A DNA stretch of 64,000 nt from Neolewinella litorea. Its GTDB lineage: Bacteria; Bacteroidota; Bacteroidia; Chitinophagales; Saprospiraceae. Each line of letters starts with the position of its first letter. The stretch's first letter is position 1. The DNA lies in the NCBI RefSeq assembly GCF_004803465.1, contig NZ_SRSF01000004.1:62001-126000 (forward strand), given 5' to 3'. The position numbers and the translations under genes are program-made. Under the pieces are notes generated by a model. It had not been told where the DNA came from. It did no database searches and was given only the letters and a program-made list of their open reading frames with translations. This document shows, one piece after another, positions 38,120 through 47,092 of the stretch.

Positions 38120-41100
38120 ATGAAACCATTCATCTACCACATTCTCGGGCTCCTCCTGCTGCTTTCCGGCGGACTCGGCGCCCAGCGCACCCTTACGGGA
38201 ACCGTCACTGACGGTACCGACCCCCTGATCGGGGCCACGGTAATGGCTGACGGGACAACCATCGGCACCGTTACTGATTACGAGGGGCTATTCGAACTGA
38301 CCGTTCCGGACGGCATCGAGCGCCTCATCGTCACTTACACCGGCTTTGAAGCCGTCTACCTTCCCATCACCGCTCAATCGGAATACGACATTCTGCTCCA
38401 GGAGTCGGCCCTCGATCTCAGCGAGGTAGTCGTCACGGCCCTCGGCGTCAAGCGCGAAAAGAAGTCGCTGGGCTACGCCGTCCAGGACCTGGAGGGGGAA
38501 GCCATCGAACAGACGCGCAGTACCAACGTGGTCAACGGCCTATCCGGCAAGGTAGCCGGCCTCCAGGTATCGGCGGCCAACGTGCCCGGTGGTGGCTCCC
38601 AGGTCACCATCCGCGGCAACAGTTCCGTGCTGGGCAACAACCAGCCGCTGTACGTGATCGACGGCGTGCCGATGGAAGGCGACTTTGCCGCACCCATCGA
38701 CGGGGCGGTCGACAACAACGTCTACGGCGGCGGCATCTCCGAGATCAGCCCGGACAACATCGCTTCCATCACCGTCCTTAAGGGAGCGAACGCCGCGGCC
38801 CTGTACGGCAGCCGGGCGGCCAACGGGGTGATCCTTGTCACCACCAAGGACGGCAGTAACGTCGAGGGGCTCACCGTGAACTACGCCGGAAGCTATTCAA
38901 TCGAGAACCCTTTTGTCGTACCCGAATTCCAGAACACTTATGGCGGGGGAACGGGAGGCGTGACCTGGTACGCCGACGGCCGCAACGGGGGCATCACCGA
39001 CCCCCTGGCCGTGGAGCAGTTTCGCAGCGTGTACCCCGATGCCCCGCTTGTTGGCACCGCCGGGGTGGACGAAAGCTGGGGCGCACCAATGGACGGGCGG
39101 CTGGTCCGGCACTGGTGGACGGGTACGGAGGTGGCCCCTCTGGTACCGGCTCCCGACAGTTGGAGCAATTTCTGGGACACCGGCCACACCGCCAACAATA
39201 CCCTCAGCATCTCCAACAACTACGGCACCGGCAACTTCCGCTTCAGTTTCGGCCGCGTGGATACCAAGGGCCTTCTCTACAACAACGACTACGAGCGGAA
39301 CAACTTCCGCCTCAACCTCGACCAGGAACTCGCCCCGAAACTCAGCGTACGCGTGAGCACCGAATACATCAAATCGGGTTCCGATAACCGGCAGCAACCC
39401 GCCCTCTGGGAGCTTGGAACCTGGCACCATCGGCACGACGACTGGGGACTGCTGCGCGATTACCGCAACTTCATGGACGTGCACATTGTGCGGGAAGGCG
39501 ACGTCTACCCCTACGCCAACTGGCAGCACTCATTCGCCCAGAACCGCTTCTATGAGCAGGAATACCTGACCAACGCCAACGAGAAGGACCGACTGCTGGG
39601 TAATGTCGCTTTCACCTACCAGTTTCTGCCCAGCCTCAGTCTTTTGGTCCGCGGCGGCACCGATCTCTGGACCGATACCCGCCGCGCGGTTACCCGCGCC
39701 GAGCGAATCAAGAGCGGTACCGAACGGACGCAGTCGTTCAGCGAGGACATCCTCCGCCGACAGGAGACGAACCTGGACTTCATCCTGACCTACAACAGCT
39801 ACTTCGGGGAGGATTTCAGCCTCAACGCCCAATTCGGCGGCAACCACCGCAGCAACTATTACAAGCGCAACTACATCGGCGTCAACGACGCCACGATCAA
39901 CGGCCTCTACAATGTGGCCAACAACGCCAGCCAGAACACCAACCTCAGTCGGATCGAGGAAAAGGAGGTCAACAGCTTCTTCGGAGCGGCCAGTTTCGGC
40001 TACAAAAGCTTCCTCTACGTGGACGTGACGGCGCGCAACGACTGGTCGAGTACACTTCCGGTCGAGAACAACAGCTATTTCTATCCCTCAGTGAGCATCA
40101 GCGGGGTCCTCACCGACGCCCTCCCCATTGGCGGCGCCGTGCTGAGCTACGCCAAGGTGCGGGCCGGCTGGGCGCAGGTGGGCTCGGATACCGATCCCTA
40201 CCGGCTCCGGCAGGTGTTTGCACCCTCCACGCCCTGGAACTCCACCACCCCGCTCTTCGCCGAACAGGCTGCAATTGCCAGTTCCGACCTGCGCCCTGAG
40301 CGTACCACCGGCAAAGAGGCCGGACTGGACCTGCGCTTCCTCGGCGGCCGGATCGGTCTGGACGTGACGGCCTATGAGCAAACCACCGAGGACCAGATCA
40401 TCAATATTGCCGTCAGCCGGGCCACCGGCTACGAAAGCAAGCTCATCAACGCCGGGAAGGTGCGTAACCGCGGCGTAGAGGTTGTCCTTTCGGGAGCCTT
40501 AGTAGACCTGCCGAAGGTGGGCTGGGACGTGGCCGTGAACTACGCCAGGAACCACAACACCGTACTGGAACTCTACACCGACGAGAGCGGCAATGAACTC
40601 GAGACCATCGTACTGCAGTCGCGCCGCGGACTTAGCCTGGAAGCCCGGGTAGGGGAGCCCTTCGGCACCCTGTTCGGCAGTGGCTTTGCCCGCGTTCCGG
40701 ACGGTCCCCTGGCCGGGCAGGTGATCTTCGAGAACGGCGTGCCCGTGAAAGATCCCGACCTGAAGGTGCTCGGCAACGTCACGCCCGACTGGATCGGGGG
40801 CATTCGCAATATGTTCCGCCTGGGGGCCTTCACCGCCAACTTCCTCATAGATGCCAAGATAGGTGGTGACATCGCCGAAGAAAGCAGCTCGATAGGGATG
40901 CAAACCGGCGTCTATCCCCTTACGGCCATTGGGCGCGAGGAGGGTGTCATCGGTGTGGGCGCCCGCAACGTCGGCGATGCGGAAAACCCGGTCTACGTCG
41001 CGAACGACGTAGTGGCTCCCACCCGCGATGTAGTCGGTGCCCTGAGCGTCCGCTACGCCAATGAGGGCGCCATCTTCGACGCCAGCTTCGTGAAGTTGCG

Positions 41101-41329
41101 CGAAGCCGGGATCACCTACGCGCTGCCCGGTGCCCTGGTCGACAAGGTATCCTTTCTGCACGCCGCCAGCGTGAGCCTGATCGGCCGCAACCTGGCCATG
41201 CTCTACAGCAACCACAGTCAAGTAGACCCCGAGTTCAACAGCTATGGCGGTAACCTGCAGGGCGCCCTTAACTATACCTCCATTCCCAGCACCCGCAGTT
41301 TCGGGGTCAACCTGAACCTCACTTTCTGA
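38120..41329 (+). CDS. SusC/RagA-type TonB-linked outer-membrane transporter
   Basis: 1,069-residue outer-membrane channel that imports a bulky nutrient, energised by TonB. A signal peptide (to about residue 21) is followed by a CarboxypepD_reg-like domain (about 24-95, TLTGTVTDGTDPLIGATV), the SusC signature VVVTALGVKREKKSLGYAV, the plug (NVVNGLSGKVAGLQV, NQPLYVIDGVPM, LKGANAAALYGSRAANGVI), and a long beta-barrel ending in SFGVNLNLTF. There is no long N-terminal sigma/anti-sigma signalling extension. It is followed 71 bp later by SusD and a small lipoprotein. The substrate is unknown: no glycoside hydrolase is in the operon. Confidence 0.96.
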   Translation: MKPFIYHILGLLLLLSGGLGAQRTLTGTVTDGTDPLIGATVMADGTTIGTVTDYEGLFELTVPDGIERLIVTYTGFEAVYLPITAQSEYDILLQESALDLSEVVVTALGVKREKKSLGYAVQDLEGEAIEQTRSTNVVNGLSGKVAGLQVSAANVPGGGSQVTIRGNSSVLGNNQPLYVIDGVPMEGDFAAPIDGAVDNNVYGGGISEISPDNIASITVLKGANAAALYGSRAANGVILVTTKDGSNVEGLTVNYAGSYSIENPFVVPEFQNTYGGGTGGVTWYADGRNGGITDPLAVEQFRSVYPDAPLVGTAGVDESWGAPMDGRLVRHWWTGTEVAPLVPAPDSWSNFWDTGHTANNTLSISNNYGTGNFRFSFGRVDTKGLLYNNDYERNNFRLNLDQELAPKLSVRVSTEYIKSGSDNRQQPALWELGTWHHRHDDWGLLRDYRNFMDVHIVREGDVYPYANWQHSFAQNRFYEQEYLTNANEKDRLLGNVAFTYQFLPSLSLLVRGGTDLWTDTRRAVTRAERIKSGTERTQSFSEDILRRQETNLDFILTYNSYFGEDFSLNAQFGGNHRSNYYKRNYIGVNDATINGLYNVANNASQNTNLSRIEEKEVNSFFGAASFGYKSFLYVDVTARNDWSSTLPVENNSYFYPSVSISGVLTDALPIGGAVLSYAKVRAGWAQVGSDTDPYRLRQVFAPSTPWNSTTPLFAEQAAIASSDLRPERTTGKEAGLDLRFLGGRIGLDVTAYEQTTEDQIINIAVSRATGYESKLINAGKVRNRGVEVVLSGALVDLPKVGWDVAVNYARNHNTVLELYTDESGNELETIVLQSRRGLSLEARVGEPFGTLFGSGFARVPDGPLAGQVIFENGVPVKDPDLKVLGNVTPDWIGGIRNMFRLGAFTANFLIDAKIGGDIAEESSSIGMQTGVYPLTAIGREEGVIGVGARNVGDAENPVYVANDVVAPTRDVVGALSVRYANEGAIFDASFVKLREAGITYALPGALVDKVSFLHAASVSLIGRNLAMLYSNHSQVDPEFNSYGGNLQGALNYTSIPSTRSFGVNLNLTF

Positions 41330-41400
41330 TGGTGGCCCCGCACCCGCGCGCCGCCGCCCCCTTCCCTTTCCTCAGCTCTATCGCCCCCAATAACTTCCCT

Positions 41401-42894
41401 ATGAAAGCCACCAACTTCCTGATCCCCCTGCTCCTGTTGCTGCTCTTTACCGCCTGCGATGATGGTTTTGAGGAACTGAACGCCAACCCCAATGAACCCG
41501 AACTGGTGCCGCCCTCCACGCTCTTCCCTCTGGCCGTGCGCGAGGCGGTCGACCGAATCCACGGGCACCGGACCCGTAACGAACGACTGAACCTCGACGG
41601 CGGCATGCTGTGGATGCAGTACTTCGCCCGCAATCAGTACGTCAATGAAGGCGACACCTACAACCCCGCCGCCACCCTGCGCAACGAGACCTGGGACGGC
41701 TTCTACACCGAGAGCCTGGTCAACCTGCAGACGGTGATCAACCTCACCGCCGCTCCCGACGGCCGCTACTACAATCCCAATTACGCGGCCGCGGCGACCG
41801 TGATGCGGGAATACGTATTCTCGATCCTGACGGACACCTGGGGCGCCATTCCCTACAGCGCGGCGCTGGCGGGTTCTACCGAAGGGAACCTGGCTCCGGT
41901 GTACGACAGCCAGGAAGCCGTATACGCAGGTATGCTGGCCAACCTCAAAGCGGCCAGTGAACAACTGGATCCCTCCGGAAGACCGATCGACAAGGATATC
42001 CTCTTCAACAGCGACATCGTCCTCTGGAAAAAATTCGCCAACAGCCTGCGCCTGCGCCTGGCAAACCGGATGGCGGATCGGGCCCCCGGTGAAAGCCGGG
42101 CCGTATTCGCCGAGATACTCGGTGATCCCGCGCGTTACCCCATCATCACGTCCAACTACGATGCAGCCTTCTTCCGCCCCACCGCCCGGCAGAACGACGA
42201 GAACAACAACAGCTGGCATGAGGTGATGGTATTTGACAGCCGCGAGGACTGGTCGATCAGCACCACCCTGATCAACGCCATGGCCGACGCCGAGGGCAAC
42301 GCCACCGACCCCCGCCTGGAAGTGTACGCCAAGCCGGCCCAGGCCGGCGACCGGGCCGGCAAATACGCCGGCGCCCCAAATGGCCTGCCCGAAGGGGACG
42401 CCGTGGCCTACTTCACCACGGCCAGCCGCCCGGGGGAATACTTCACCGCCGAGACGCAGGCCGTTCCCCTGATCACCTACGCGGAGATCAACTTCATCCT
42501 GGCCGAGGCCGCCATGGACGGTGAGTACACCGCCGGACCCGGCGCGGTCGAATACCTGGAAGCCGGCGTCCGTGCCAGCTTCGAACAGTACGGCCTCACC
42601 ATGCCCGACAATTACGTCGCCGGCCGGGGGATCAGCCGCGAAACCCTGATGACCGAGAAGTGGAAGGCCCTGTTTCCGCAGGGCATCGAAGCCTGGACTG
42701 AATACCGGCGAACCGGATTTCCCGTGCTCCCCGATCCGGACCCCCGCGCCGTGATGGAAAACGAAGGCAAAGTCCCCACCCGCCTGCGGTACCCGGAGTC
42801 GGAGTACAGCCTCAACAACGCCAACGTCGCCGCGGGCGTCGCCATGAACGGCGGACCCGATACCAAACTCACCCCCCTTTGGTGGGCCGAATAG
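41401..42894 (+). CDS. SusD/RagB-type surface lipoprotein
   Basis: 497-residue substrate-capture partner of the SusC channel, on the outer-membrane surface. ATG 41401 opens a lipoprotein signal with lipobox FTAC (Cys19), followed by DDGFEELNANPNEP, a typical SusD start; the frame is open upstream to 41329 but that extension has no signal. It reads as a SusD-like_2 member: TPR helices (about 60-290), LRLRLANRMA near 220, and a C-terminal LMTEKWKALFPQGIEAWTEYRRTGFP (in segments). It is the second gene of the SusCD operon. Confidence 0.95.
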   Translation: MKATNFLIPLLLLLLFTACDDGFEELNANPNEPELVPPSTLFPLAVREAVDRIHGHRTRNERLNLDGGMLWMQYFARNQYVNEGDTYNPAATLRNETWDGFYTESLVNLQTVINLTAAPDGRYYNPNYAAAATVMREYVFSILTDTWGAIPYSAALAGSTEGNLAPVYDSQEAVYAGMLANLKAASEQLDPSGRPIDKDILFNSDIVLWKKFANSLRLRLANRMADRAPGESRAVFAEILGDPARYPIITSNYDAAFFRPTARQNDENNNSWHEVMVFDSREDWSISTTLINAMADAEGNATDPRLEVYAKPAQAGDRAGKYAGAPNGLPEGDAVAYFTTASRPGEYFTAETQAVPLITYAEINFILAEAAMDGEYTAGPGAVEYLEAGVRASFEQYGLTMPDNYVAGRGISRETLMTEKWKALFPQGIEAWTEYRRTGFPVLPDPDPRAVMENEGKVPTRLRYPESEYSLNNANVAAGVAMNGGPDTKLTPLWWAE

Positions 42895-42930
42895 GCTCAC
42901 CCCCTCCCCCCCAATGCAAAGCATATTCCT

Positions 42931-43323
42931 ATGAAGAACCTCCTCCTGCTCCTCCTGCCGCTCCTGCTGCTGACCGCCTGCCTCGACGATGAGATGGCCT
43001 TCACCGTAGAAGCCTCACCCCTCAAGGCCGAGATCGTCCGCCTGGATAATGCGGACCCGGGCACCATCGCCTATGCGGCAGTATTCACCGAACTGGATAA
43101 AGACGGCATCCTGGACCACCAGGTGGGCATTGTGGCCACCCCGGCCGCCAATCTGGAACTGGACGTGTACAGCCAGACGCAGACCCTCCTCCAAACGGTG
43201 GTGACCGACGCCGATGGCCGGGCGGTCTTTTCCGTGCCCTTCGCCGATATCGAGGGGGTGACCCGCCTGGAATGGTCCGGATCCTACCGCGGCAAGGCCT
43301 TCCGCATTCTGACCAACCTGTAG
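42931..43323 (+). CDS. Small lipoprotein of the SusCD operon
   Basis: 130-residue predicted lipoprotein: lipobox LTAC with Cys17, then a beta-rich domain (about 35-130) of transthyretin/Ig-like pattern (LELDVYSQTQTLLQTVVTDADGRAVFSVPF in segments). No named family recognised. It starts 36 bp after SusD and is likely a surface accessory protein that binds or presents the same substrate; this is inference from position. Confidence 0.8.
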   Translation: MKNLLLLLLPLLLLTACLDDEMAFTVEASPLKAEIVRLDNADPGTIAYAAVFTELDKDGILDHQVGIVATPAANLELDVYSQTQTLLQTVVTDADGRAVFSVPFADIEGVTRLEWSGSYRGKAFRILTNL

Positions 43324-43381
43324 GGCAAGGCTCCGCACCCCACAACTCCTTCTTTTCGAAACGATTTACAAATTCATTTCT

Positions 43382-44566
43382 ATGACCTCTTTTCCCACCA
43401 ATCGCCGTCAATGGCTGCGCCGCGCCGCCCTTGCCGGTGCCGGTTTGGCTGCTCTGCCCTCCCTGTCGCTCCGGGCGACACCAGCCCCCGGGGCGGTAGC
43501 GCAGCCTGGTTTCCAGGAATACCTCCCTCAGCTCGAATGGGAACGAAAGCTGCAGGGGCAACCTCCCCTGAAAGCGCGGATGCTGGCCAACGAAAATCCC
43601 TATGGTCCGTCGCCGAAGTGCCTCGAAGCGATTGGCGCATCCGCCGCCGCCGGCAACCGCTACCAACACGAGGCCGCCCAGCAACTCAAGCAGATGATCG
43701 CCGACTTTGAGGGCGTACCGGAAGAATACATCATGGTGACCCCGGGCTCCAGCGACGTGCTGGAGAAAATGGCCATCGTGCATTTCCTGGGCGGGGGCAA
43801 CGTAGTGGCGGCGGACCCCACCTATATGTCACTGATCAAGGTAGTGCTGGGAATGGGCGGCACGTGGAACAAGGTCAGGGTGACCGACGACTGGGCCCAC
43901 GACCTCACCGCCATGCGGTCCGCCATCACCGATGAAACGAGAATGGTGTACATCTGCAACCCGAACAACCCGACCGGCACCCTTACAGAGGCCGCTGCGC
44001 TGAAGGACTTCTGTCGGGAGGTCGCCGATGAGGTCCCGGTTTTCGTGGATGAGGCGTATCTCGAATTTCTGCCGGACTACCGGGAGAAGACCATGGTACC
44101 GCTGATTCAGGAAGGGAAGAACGTCATCGTGGCCCGCACCTTCTCCAAGATTCACGGTATGGCCGGACTGCGCGTTGGCTACGCCGTAGCCCGCCCCGAG
44201 ACCCTGGAGAAAGTGTATCAGATCAGCCGCGGCAACATGGGGCTGTGCAAGACTTCGCTGGAGGGCGCCATGGCCAGTATGCAGGATGAAGCATTCCAGG
44301 AGGCCAGTCGTCGGCAGACCACCGCCTTTCGGCAGCAGGTGTACGCCGGACTGGAAGCAATGGGGATGCCCTACCTGCCCTCCTTCACCAGTTTCGTACT
44401 CTTTCCGATTCCCTTGTCCGGGGAGAAGTTCCTGGAGCAGATGTTCGACCGCGGCATTGGGGTCCGCTCCTTTTCCATCCACGGCAACGATTACTGTCGC
44501 GTGAGCGTAGGCACGCTTGAAGAGGTAGATATGTTCCTCACGGCACTCCGACAGGTACTGGCTTAA
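43382..44566 (+). CDS. Tat-exported PLP aminotransferase, histidinol-phosphate-aminotransferase-like
   Basis: 394-residue fold-type I PLP enzyme. The N-terminus has a twin-arginine signal (RRQWLRRAALAGAGLAALPSL, residues 8-28) and an A-x-A-type site near 40, so the folded enzyme should be sent to the periplasm or become membrane-anchored. The catalytic domain has LANENPYGPSP, NPNNPTG (193-199), DEAY (223-226) and the PLP lysine Lys256 in TFSKIHGMAGLRVGYA. These are hallmarks of HisC-like enzymes; all expected residues appear present. It follows the SusCD lipoprotein by 58 bp and may be co-transcribed. The physiological substrate outside the cytoplasm is unknown. It is not likely to be the biosynthetic hisC because no his genes are near and the biosynthetic enzyme is cytoplasmic. 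Confidence 0.9.
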   Translation: MTSFPTNRRQWLRRAALAGAGLAALPSLSLRATPAPGAVAQPGFQEYLPQLEWERKLQGQPPLKARMLANENPYGPSPKCLEAIGASAAAGNRYQHEAAQQLKQMIADFEGVPEEYIMVTPGSSDVLEKMAIVHFLGGGNVVAADPTYMSLIKVVLGMGGTWNKVRVTDDWAHDLTAMRSAITDETRMVYICNPNNPTGTLTEAAALKDFCREVADEVPVFVDEAYLEFLPDYREKTMVPLIQEGKNVIVARTFSKIHGMAGLRVGYAVARPETLEKVYQISRGNMGLCKTSLEGAMASMQDEAFQEASRRQTTAFRQQVYAGLEAMGMPYLPSFTSFVLFPIPLSGEKFLEQMFDRGIGVRSFSIHGNDYCRVSVGTLEEVDMFLTALRQVLA

Positions 44567-44577
44567 TCCCATTTTCC

Positions 44578-44617
44578 GCTGCGGGTGGGCCGTTTGGTCT
44601 CCCGCAGCACCTTTTGT
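44578..44617 (+). terminator. Terminator-like hairpin after the Tat aminotransferase gene
   Basis: An 8-bp GC stem (44578-44585 with 44601-44608), a 15-base loop, then ACCTTTTGTT. Confidence 0.6.
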
Positions 44618-44634
44618 TACGGTAATCTCCCCCA

Positions 44635-45738
44635 ATGAACCCCGCGCTCCAAAAAACCCTTGCCTTTTTGCTTCTTATTCTGGCCGGCTACCTGCTCCAA
44701 CGCAAGATCGTCGGCAAGCAGGAACTCGCCGGCGTCAAGGTTCTCATCCTGAGTATCGTGTTGCCCGCCACGATTTTTGTAGCCCTCCTCAAGATCGAAA
44801 TCTCGGCCACGATGCTGTTGCTGCCCCTCCTGGCATTGCTGCTCAACGGGATCCTCTATGCGGTATCCGCTCTCCTGCTTCCCCGACTCGGGTTCCGACG
44901 CGATACCCCCGGTTGGCGCACCATGATGCTGCTCCTGCCTTCTCTGGCGCCGGGCCTGAGCGTCTTTCCCTTCATTCTGGAGTACCTGGGAGAAGCGCCT
45001 TTGGCCATGGCGGCGCTGGCCGATGTGGGTAACAAGGTGTTTGTGCTCATTGTACTCTACCTCGTGGCCATGAACTGGTACTACGCCCGCCATGATACGG
45101 CCAGCGCGGCACCCGACCGGCGCGGCAAGTTGAAGGACCTGGGCTTGGCCCTGGTTCAGGAACCGGTCAACTTGGTTATCCTCGCCGCCATCGCCATGCT
45201 GAGTTTCGGCTGGACGCTGAGTGACCTGCCGGTCTTTTTGGAAGGCACCGTGGCCCGCCTGGCCTCGCTGATGACCCCGCTTGTACTGTTATTCATCGGC
45301 ATGGCCGTACGCTTCAACCGGCGTGAGGTGCCGCTCATTGTAAGGGTGCTGTGCTTTCGCTCCGGGTTGGCTTTCCTGTTGAGTGCAGGACTGGTATACC
45401 TGAGCGGGCTGTCCGGACCGCTGGCGCTGCTCGCGGTCATTTTTGCTCAGTGCGCCGTCAGTTTCTGGCCCTTCGCGCATATGTCGGCGGTAGAGGCCTT
45501 GCGTGGAACATCGGGAGATCCGGTTTTCGATCTGGACTTGGGCCTCAATGTTTTGGCCTTCTCGCTGCCTTTTTCCACCCTGGTAATTCTTACGGTACTT
45601 TCCTGTGGGGAGTGGTTTGCCGCTCCGGCGGTGATTGCTCCGGCCGGGGTCGTCATGTGTATCGGTCCGGCGGTATATATGCTGCGCCCACTCTTGGCGT
45701 CTTCACGTGAAGGAGAAGTGGAAGAGGCACACGCCTGA
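44635..45738 (+). CDS. AEC-type permease
   Basis: 367-residue integral membrane protein with about ten hydrophobic helices, matching the auxin efflux carrier (AEC) transporter family: N-terminal helix LAFLLLILAGYLLQRK, then VKVLILSIVLPATIFVALLK, with the broken-helix proline. The second half repeats the pattern from about residue 180. Bacterial AEC members move organic acids or amino acids; the substrate is not visible here. It starts 68 bp after the aminotransferase stop and beyond its hairpin. A tail with EGEVEEAHA is cytoplasmic. Confidence 0.82.
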   Translation: MNPALQKTLAFLLLILAGYLLQRKIVGKQELAGVKVLILSIVLPATIFVALLKIEISATMLLLPLLALLLNGILYAVSALLLPRLGFRRDTPGWRTMMLLLPSLAPGLSVFPFILEYLGEAPLAMAALADVGNKVFVLIVLYLVAMNWYYARHDTASAAPDRRGKLKDLGLALVQEPVNLVILAAIAMLSFGWTLSDLPVFLEGTVARLASLMTPLVLLFIGMAVRFNRREVPLIVRVLCFRSGLAFLLSAGLVYLSGLSGPLALLAVIFAQCAVSFWPFAHMSAVEALRGTSGDPVFDLDLGLNVLAFSLPFSTLVILTVLSCGEWFAAPAVIAPAGVVMCIGPAVYMLRPLLASSREGEVEEAHA

Positions 45739-45750
45739 CGGAGAGCAGAA

Positions 45751-45776
45751 CCGGCGGGCGGCGGCGCGCAGGTGCC
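45751..45776 (+). repeat. Copy of a dispersed GC-rich intergenic motif
   Basis: Shares ggcggcgcgcaggtgc with the copy at 56443-56460 and resembles copies near 3431, 28396 and 30783 (minus). It lies between the permease stop and the end of the PRC-barrel-like gene. Confidence 0.45.
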
Positions 45777-45783
45777 ATACGGG

Positions 45784-46164
45784 TCAATCGTTATCGCTGC
45801 GATGGCCGGCGATCGAGGCGGTGGTATAGAGGTAGGAATTGAAATCCGCGATGTCCTGCACCTCTGTGTCCTCGTATTCCTCGGGCAAATCGAGGAAGAA
45901 GCAGTGTTCATCGTTGCCGAGTTTCGGGCTATAGGTGAGGATCTCGTCTTCTCCGCTGAGGTAGAAGAACGAATGGTGCACGGCGAAGTATTCCGGAGGG
46001 TCGCTTTCCGGCTCCTGCTGCATTCCGGTACAGAGAATGAAGTACGTGATCTTCCCGGTGTCCTTGTTGCAGACCACGTCACACAGCAGGGCAATAGCCA
46101 TGCCTTTGGTGGAGTAGACTTCGGTCCCGAGCAGGGTGGACAGGGAAAATATCACATTATTCAT
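45784..46164 (-). CDS. PRC-barrel-like small protein
   Basis: 126-residue protein starting at ATG 46164 (MNNVIFSLSTLLG); the longer frame upstream overlaps the preceding gene and is basic and unlike a domain. The pattern LLGTEVYSTKGMAIALLCDVVCNKDTGKITYFIL (in segments) resembles a PRC-barrel beta-domain, followed by an acidic C-terminal half (DLPEEYEDTEVQDIADFN). No signal peptide. It is the last gene of a four-gene minus-strand cluster; PRC-barrel proteins sit in several envelope and stress contexts. Function unknown. Confidence 0.65.
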   Translation of the reverse strand: MNNVIFSLSTLLGTEVYSTKGMAIALLCDVVCNKDTGKITYFILCTGMQQEPESDPPEYFAVHHSFFYLSGEDEILTYSPKLGNDEHCFFLDLPEEYEDTEVQDIADFNSYLYTTASIAGHRSDND

Positions 46165-46180
46165 GGTCGCAGGCAGTAGG

Positions 46181-46627
46181 TCACTTTCTGACTGCGGCGG
46201 ACTTGGCTTCTTTGGCTGCTTCCTGCGCCTTGTGGGTGTTGAAAGCGCCAATTACGGCCTGCAGAATGGGCATGAGTACGCGAAGACTCCCCATCAGGGC
46301 GGTAAATTGCTTGGCGCGACTGCGTTTGGAACGGCGGTTTCCGGCAGTATAGGGATTGCCATCCGGGTATTCGTGGATGACTTTGGTTTCCTTGATGACC
46401 TGAGGACGGTTGTTCCCCGAGGACAGCAATTTACTCAGGGCCATCAGCCCTAGTATTCCACCTCCGGCGGGGAGGGCTACGTTCTTGAGGAGGAAGTTGC
46501 CGGCGTTGCCCCGGGTGGTGCCCAGGCTATGCGCGAATTCGCGCTTGGCCAGTTCAGCTTCCATTCTGACCTGCTTCTTACGCTTCTTAAGCTCGGCGAG
46601 GGTCGTGATTTTTGATTCTCGTATCAT
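46181..46627 (-). CDS. Uncharacterised basic membrane-associated protein
   Basis: 148-residue protein. A Lys/Arg-rich N-terminus (AELKKRKKQVRMEAELAKREF) precedes a hydrophobic stretch (about 46-66, NVALPAGGGILGLMALSKLL), a basic middle (RRSKRSRAKQF) and a second hydrophobic segment (about 110-128, ALMGSLRVLMPILQAVIGAF). It starts 1 bp after the holin-X-like gene ends, so they are one operon. No family recognised. Confidence 0.72.
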   Translation of the reverse strand: MIRESKITTLAELKKRKKQVRMEAELAKREFAHSLGTTRGNAGNFLLKNVALPAGGGILGLMALSKLLSSGNNRPQVIKETKVIHEYPDGNPYTAGNRRSKRSRAKQFTALMGSLRVLMPILQAVIGAFNTHKAQEAAKEAKSAAVRK

Positions 46628-46628
46628 A

Positions 46629-46997
46629 CTAGACTTCTTTTCCGTCGTGCTCGAAAAACTTGGAGATCACTTTCCGTACCACTGGGTTGGTGATTAGCGG
46701 CTTCTTCAGCGCCAGGACAAGCAGGAAAAGGATGAGGAAAATGAGGGTTACCAGACCGAAGCCATAGACAAAGCTGTCAAATGCCGCTGCGAGGGCAAAT
46801 CCGGCCGTGATGAGTGCCAGGATGAGCGTGATGAGGCCGATTACGGCGAGCACCACTCCAGTGATGATCCCTGAGATGGTCGTCGCCGATGTCTCAGCGA
46901 GGTTCAGTTTGAAGTACTCGATCTTCTTCTCAACTAGGCGATTGACGTATCCGTAACTCTCTCCCAGTTGCTCGAGGAGTTCTTCTTTGGCCTGCAT
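46629..46997 (-). CDS. Holin-X-like (phage_holin_3_6 type) inner-membrane protein
   Basis: 122-residue protein with a helical N-terminus (LLEQLGESYGYVNRLVEKKIEYFKLNLAE in segments), two membrane hairpin helices (about 44-70 and 76-96, VVLAVIGLITLILALITAG; LVTLIFLILFLLVLALKK), and a basic cytoplasmic tail. This is the putative actinobacterial holin-X-type family, which in Bacteroidota is a chromosomal envelope protein often found beside YtxH genes. No phage genes are near, so it is not read as a prophage holin. Confidence 0.8.
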   Translation of the reverse strand: MQAKEELLEQLGESYGYVNRLVEKKIEYFKLNLAETSATTISGIITGVVLAVIGLITLILALITAGFALAAAFDSFVYGFGLVTLIFLILFLLVLALKKPLITNPVVRKVISKFFEHDGKEV

Positions 46998-47019
46998 AGG
47001 TTACTGTTTATTAAATAGA

Positions 47020-47056
47020 GACGGCCATGCAGTGGTGGAGACATTGCATGGCCGTC
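47020..47056. other. 15-bp stem hairpin inside the envelope-protein operon
   Basis: Inverted repeat 47020-47034 with 47042-47056 (one G-U pair), loop of 7. It lies between the YtxH gene and the holin-X-like gene with no T-run on the minus strand. It may adjust relative expression by partial termination or mRNA stabilisation. Confidence 0.6.
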
Positions 47057-47092
47057 GTTGGTTAAGACTCGTGATCGGTCAACGACCGCTTA

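Noticed and set aside
41272-42924. 550-codon minus-strand frame
   Set aside because: Shadow of the SusD gene; no signal or domain.
43382-44566. Biosynthetic hisC
   Set aside because: The clear twin-arginine signal and the lack of other his genes argue against a role in histidine synthesis.
46629-46997. Prophage, suggested by a holin-like gene
   Set aside because: No other phage gene is near; this holin-X type is a common chromosomal envelope protein in Bacteroidota.
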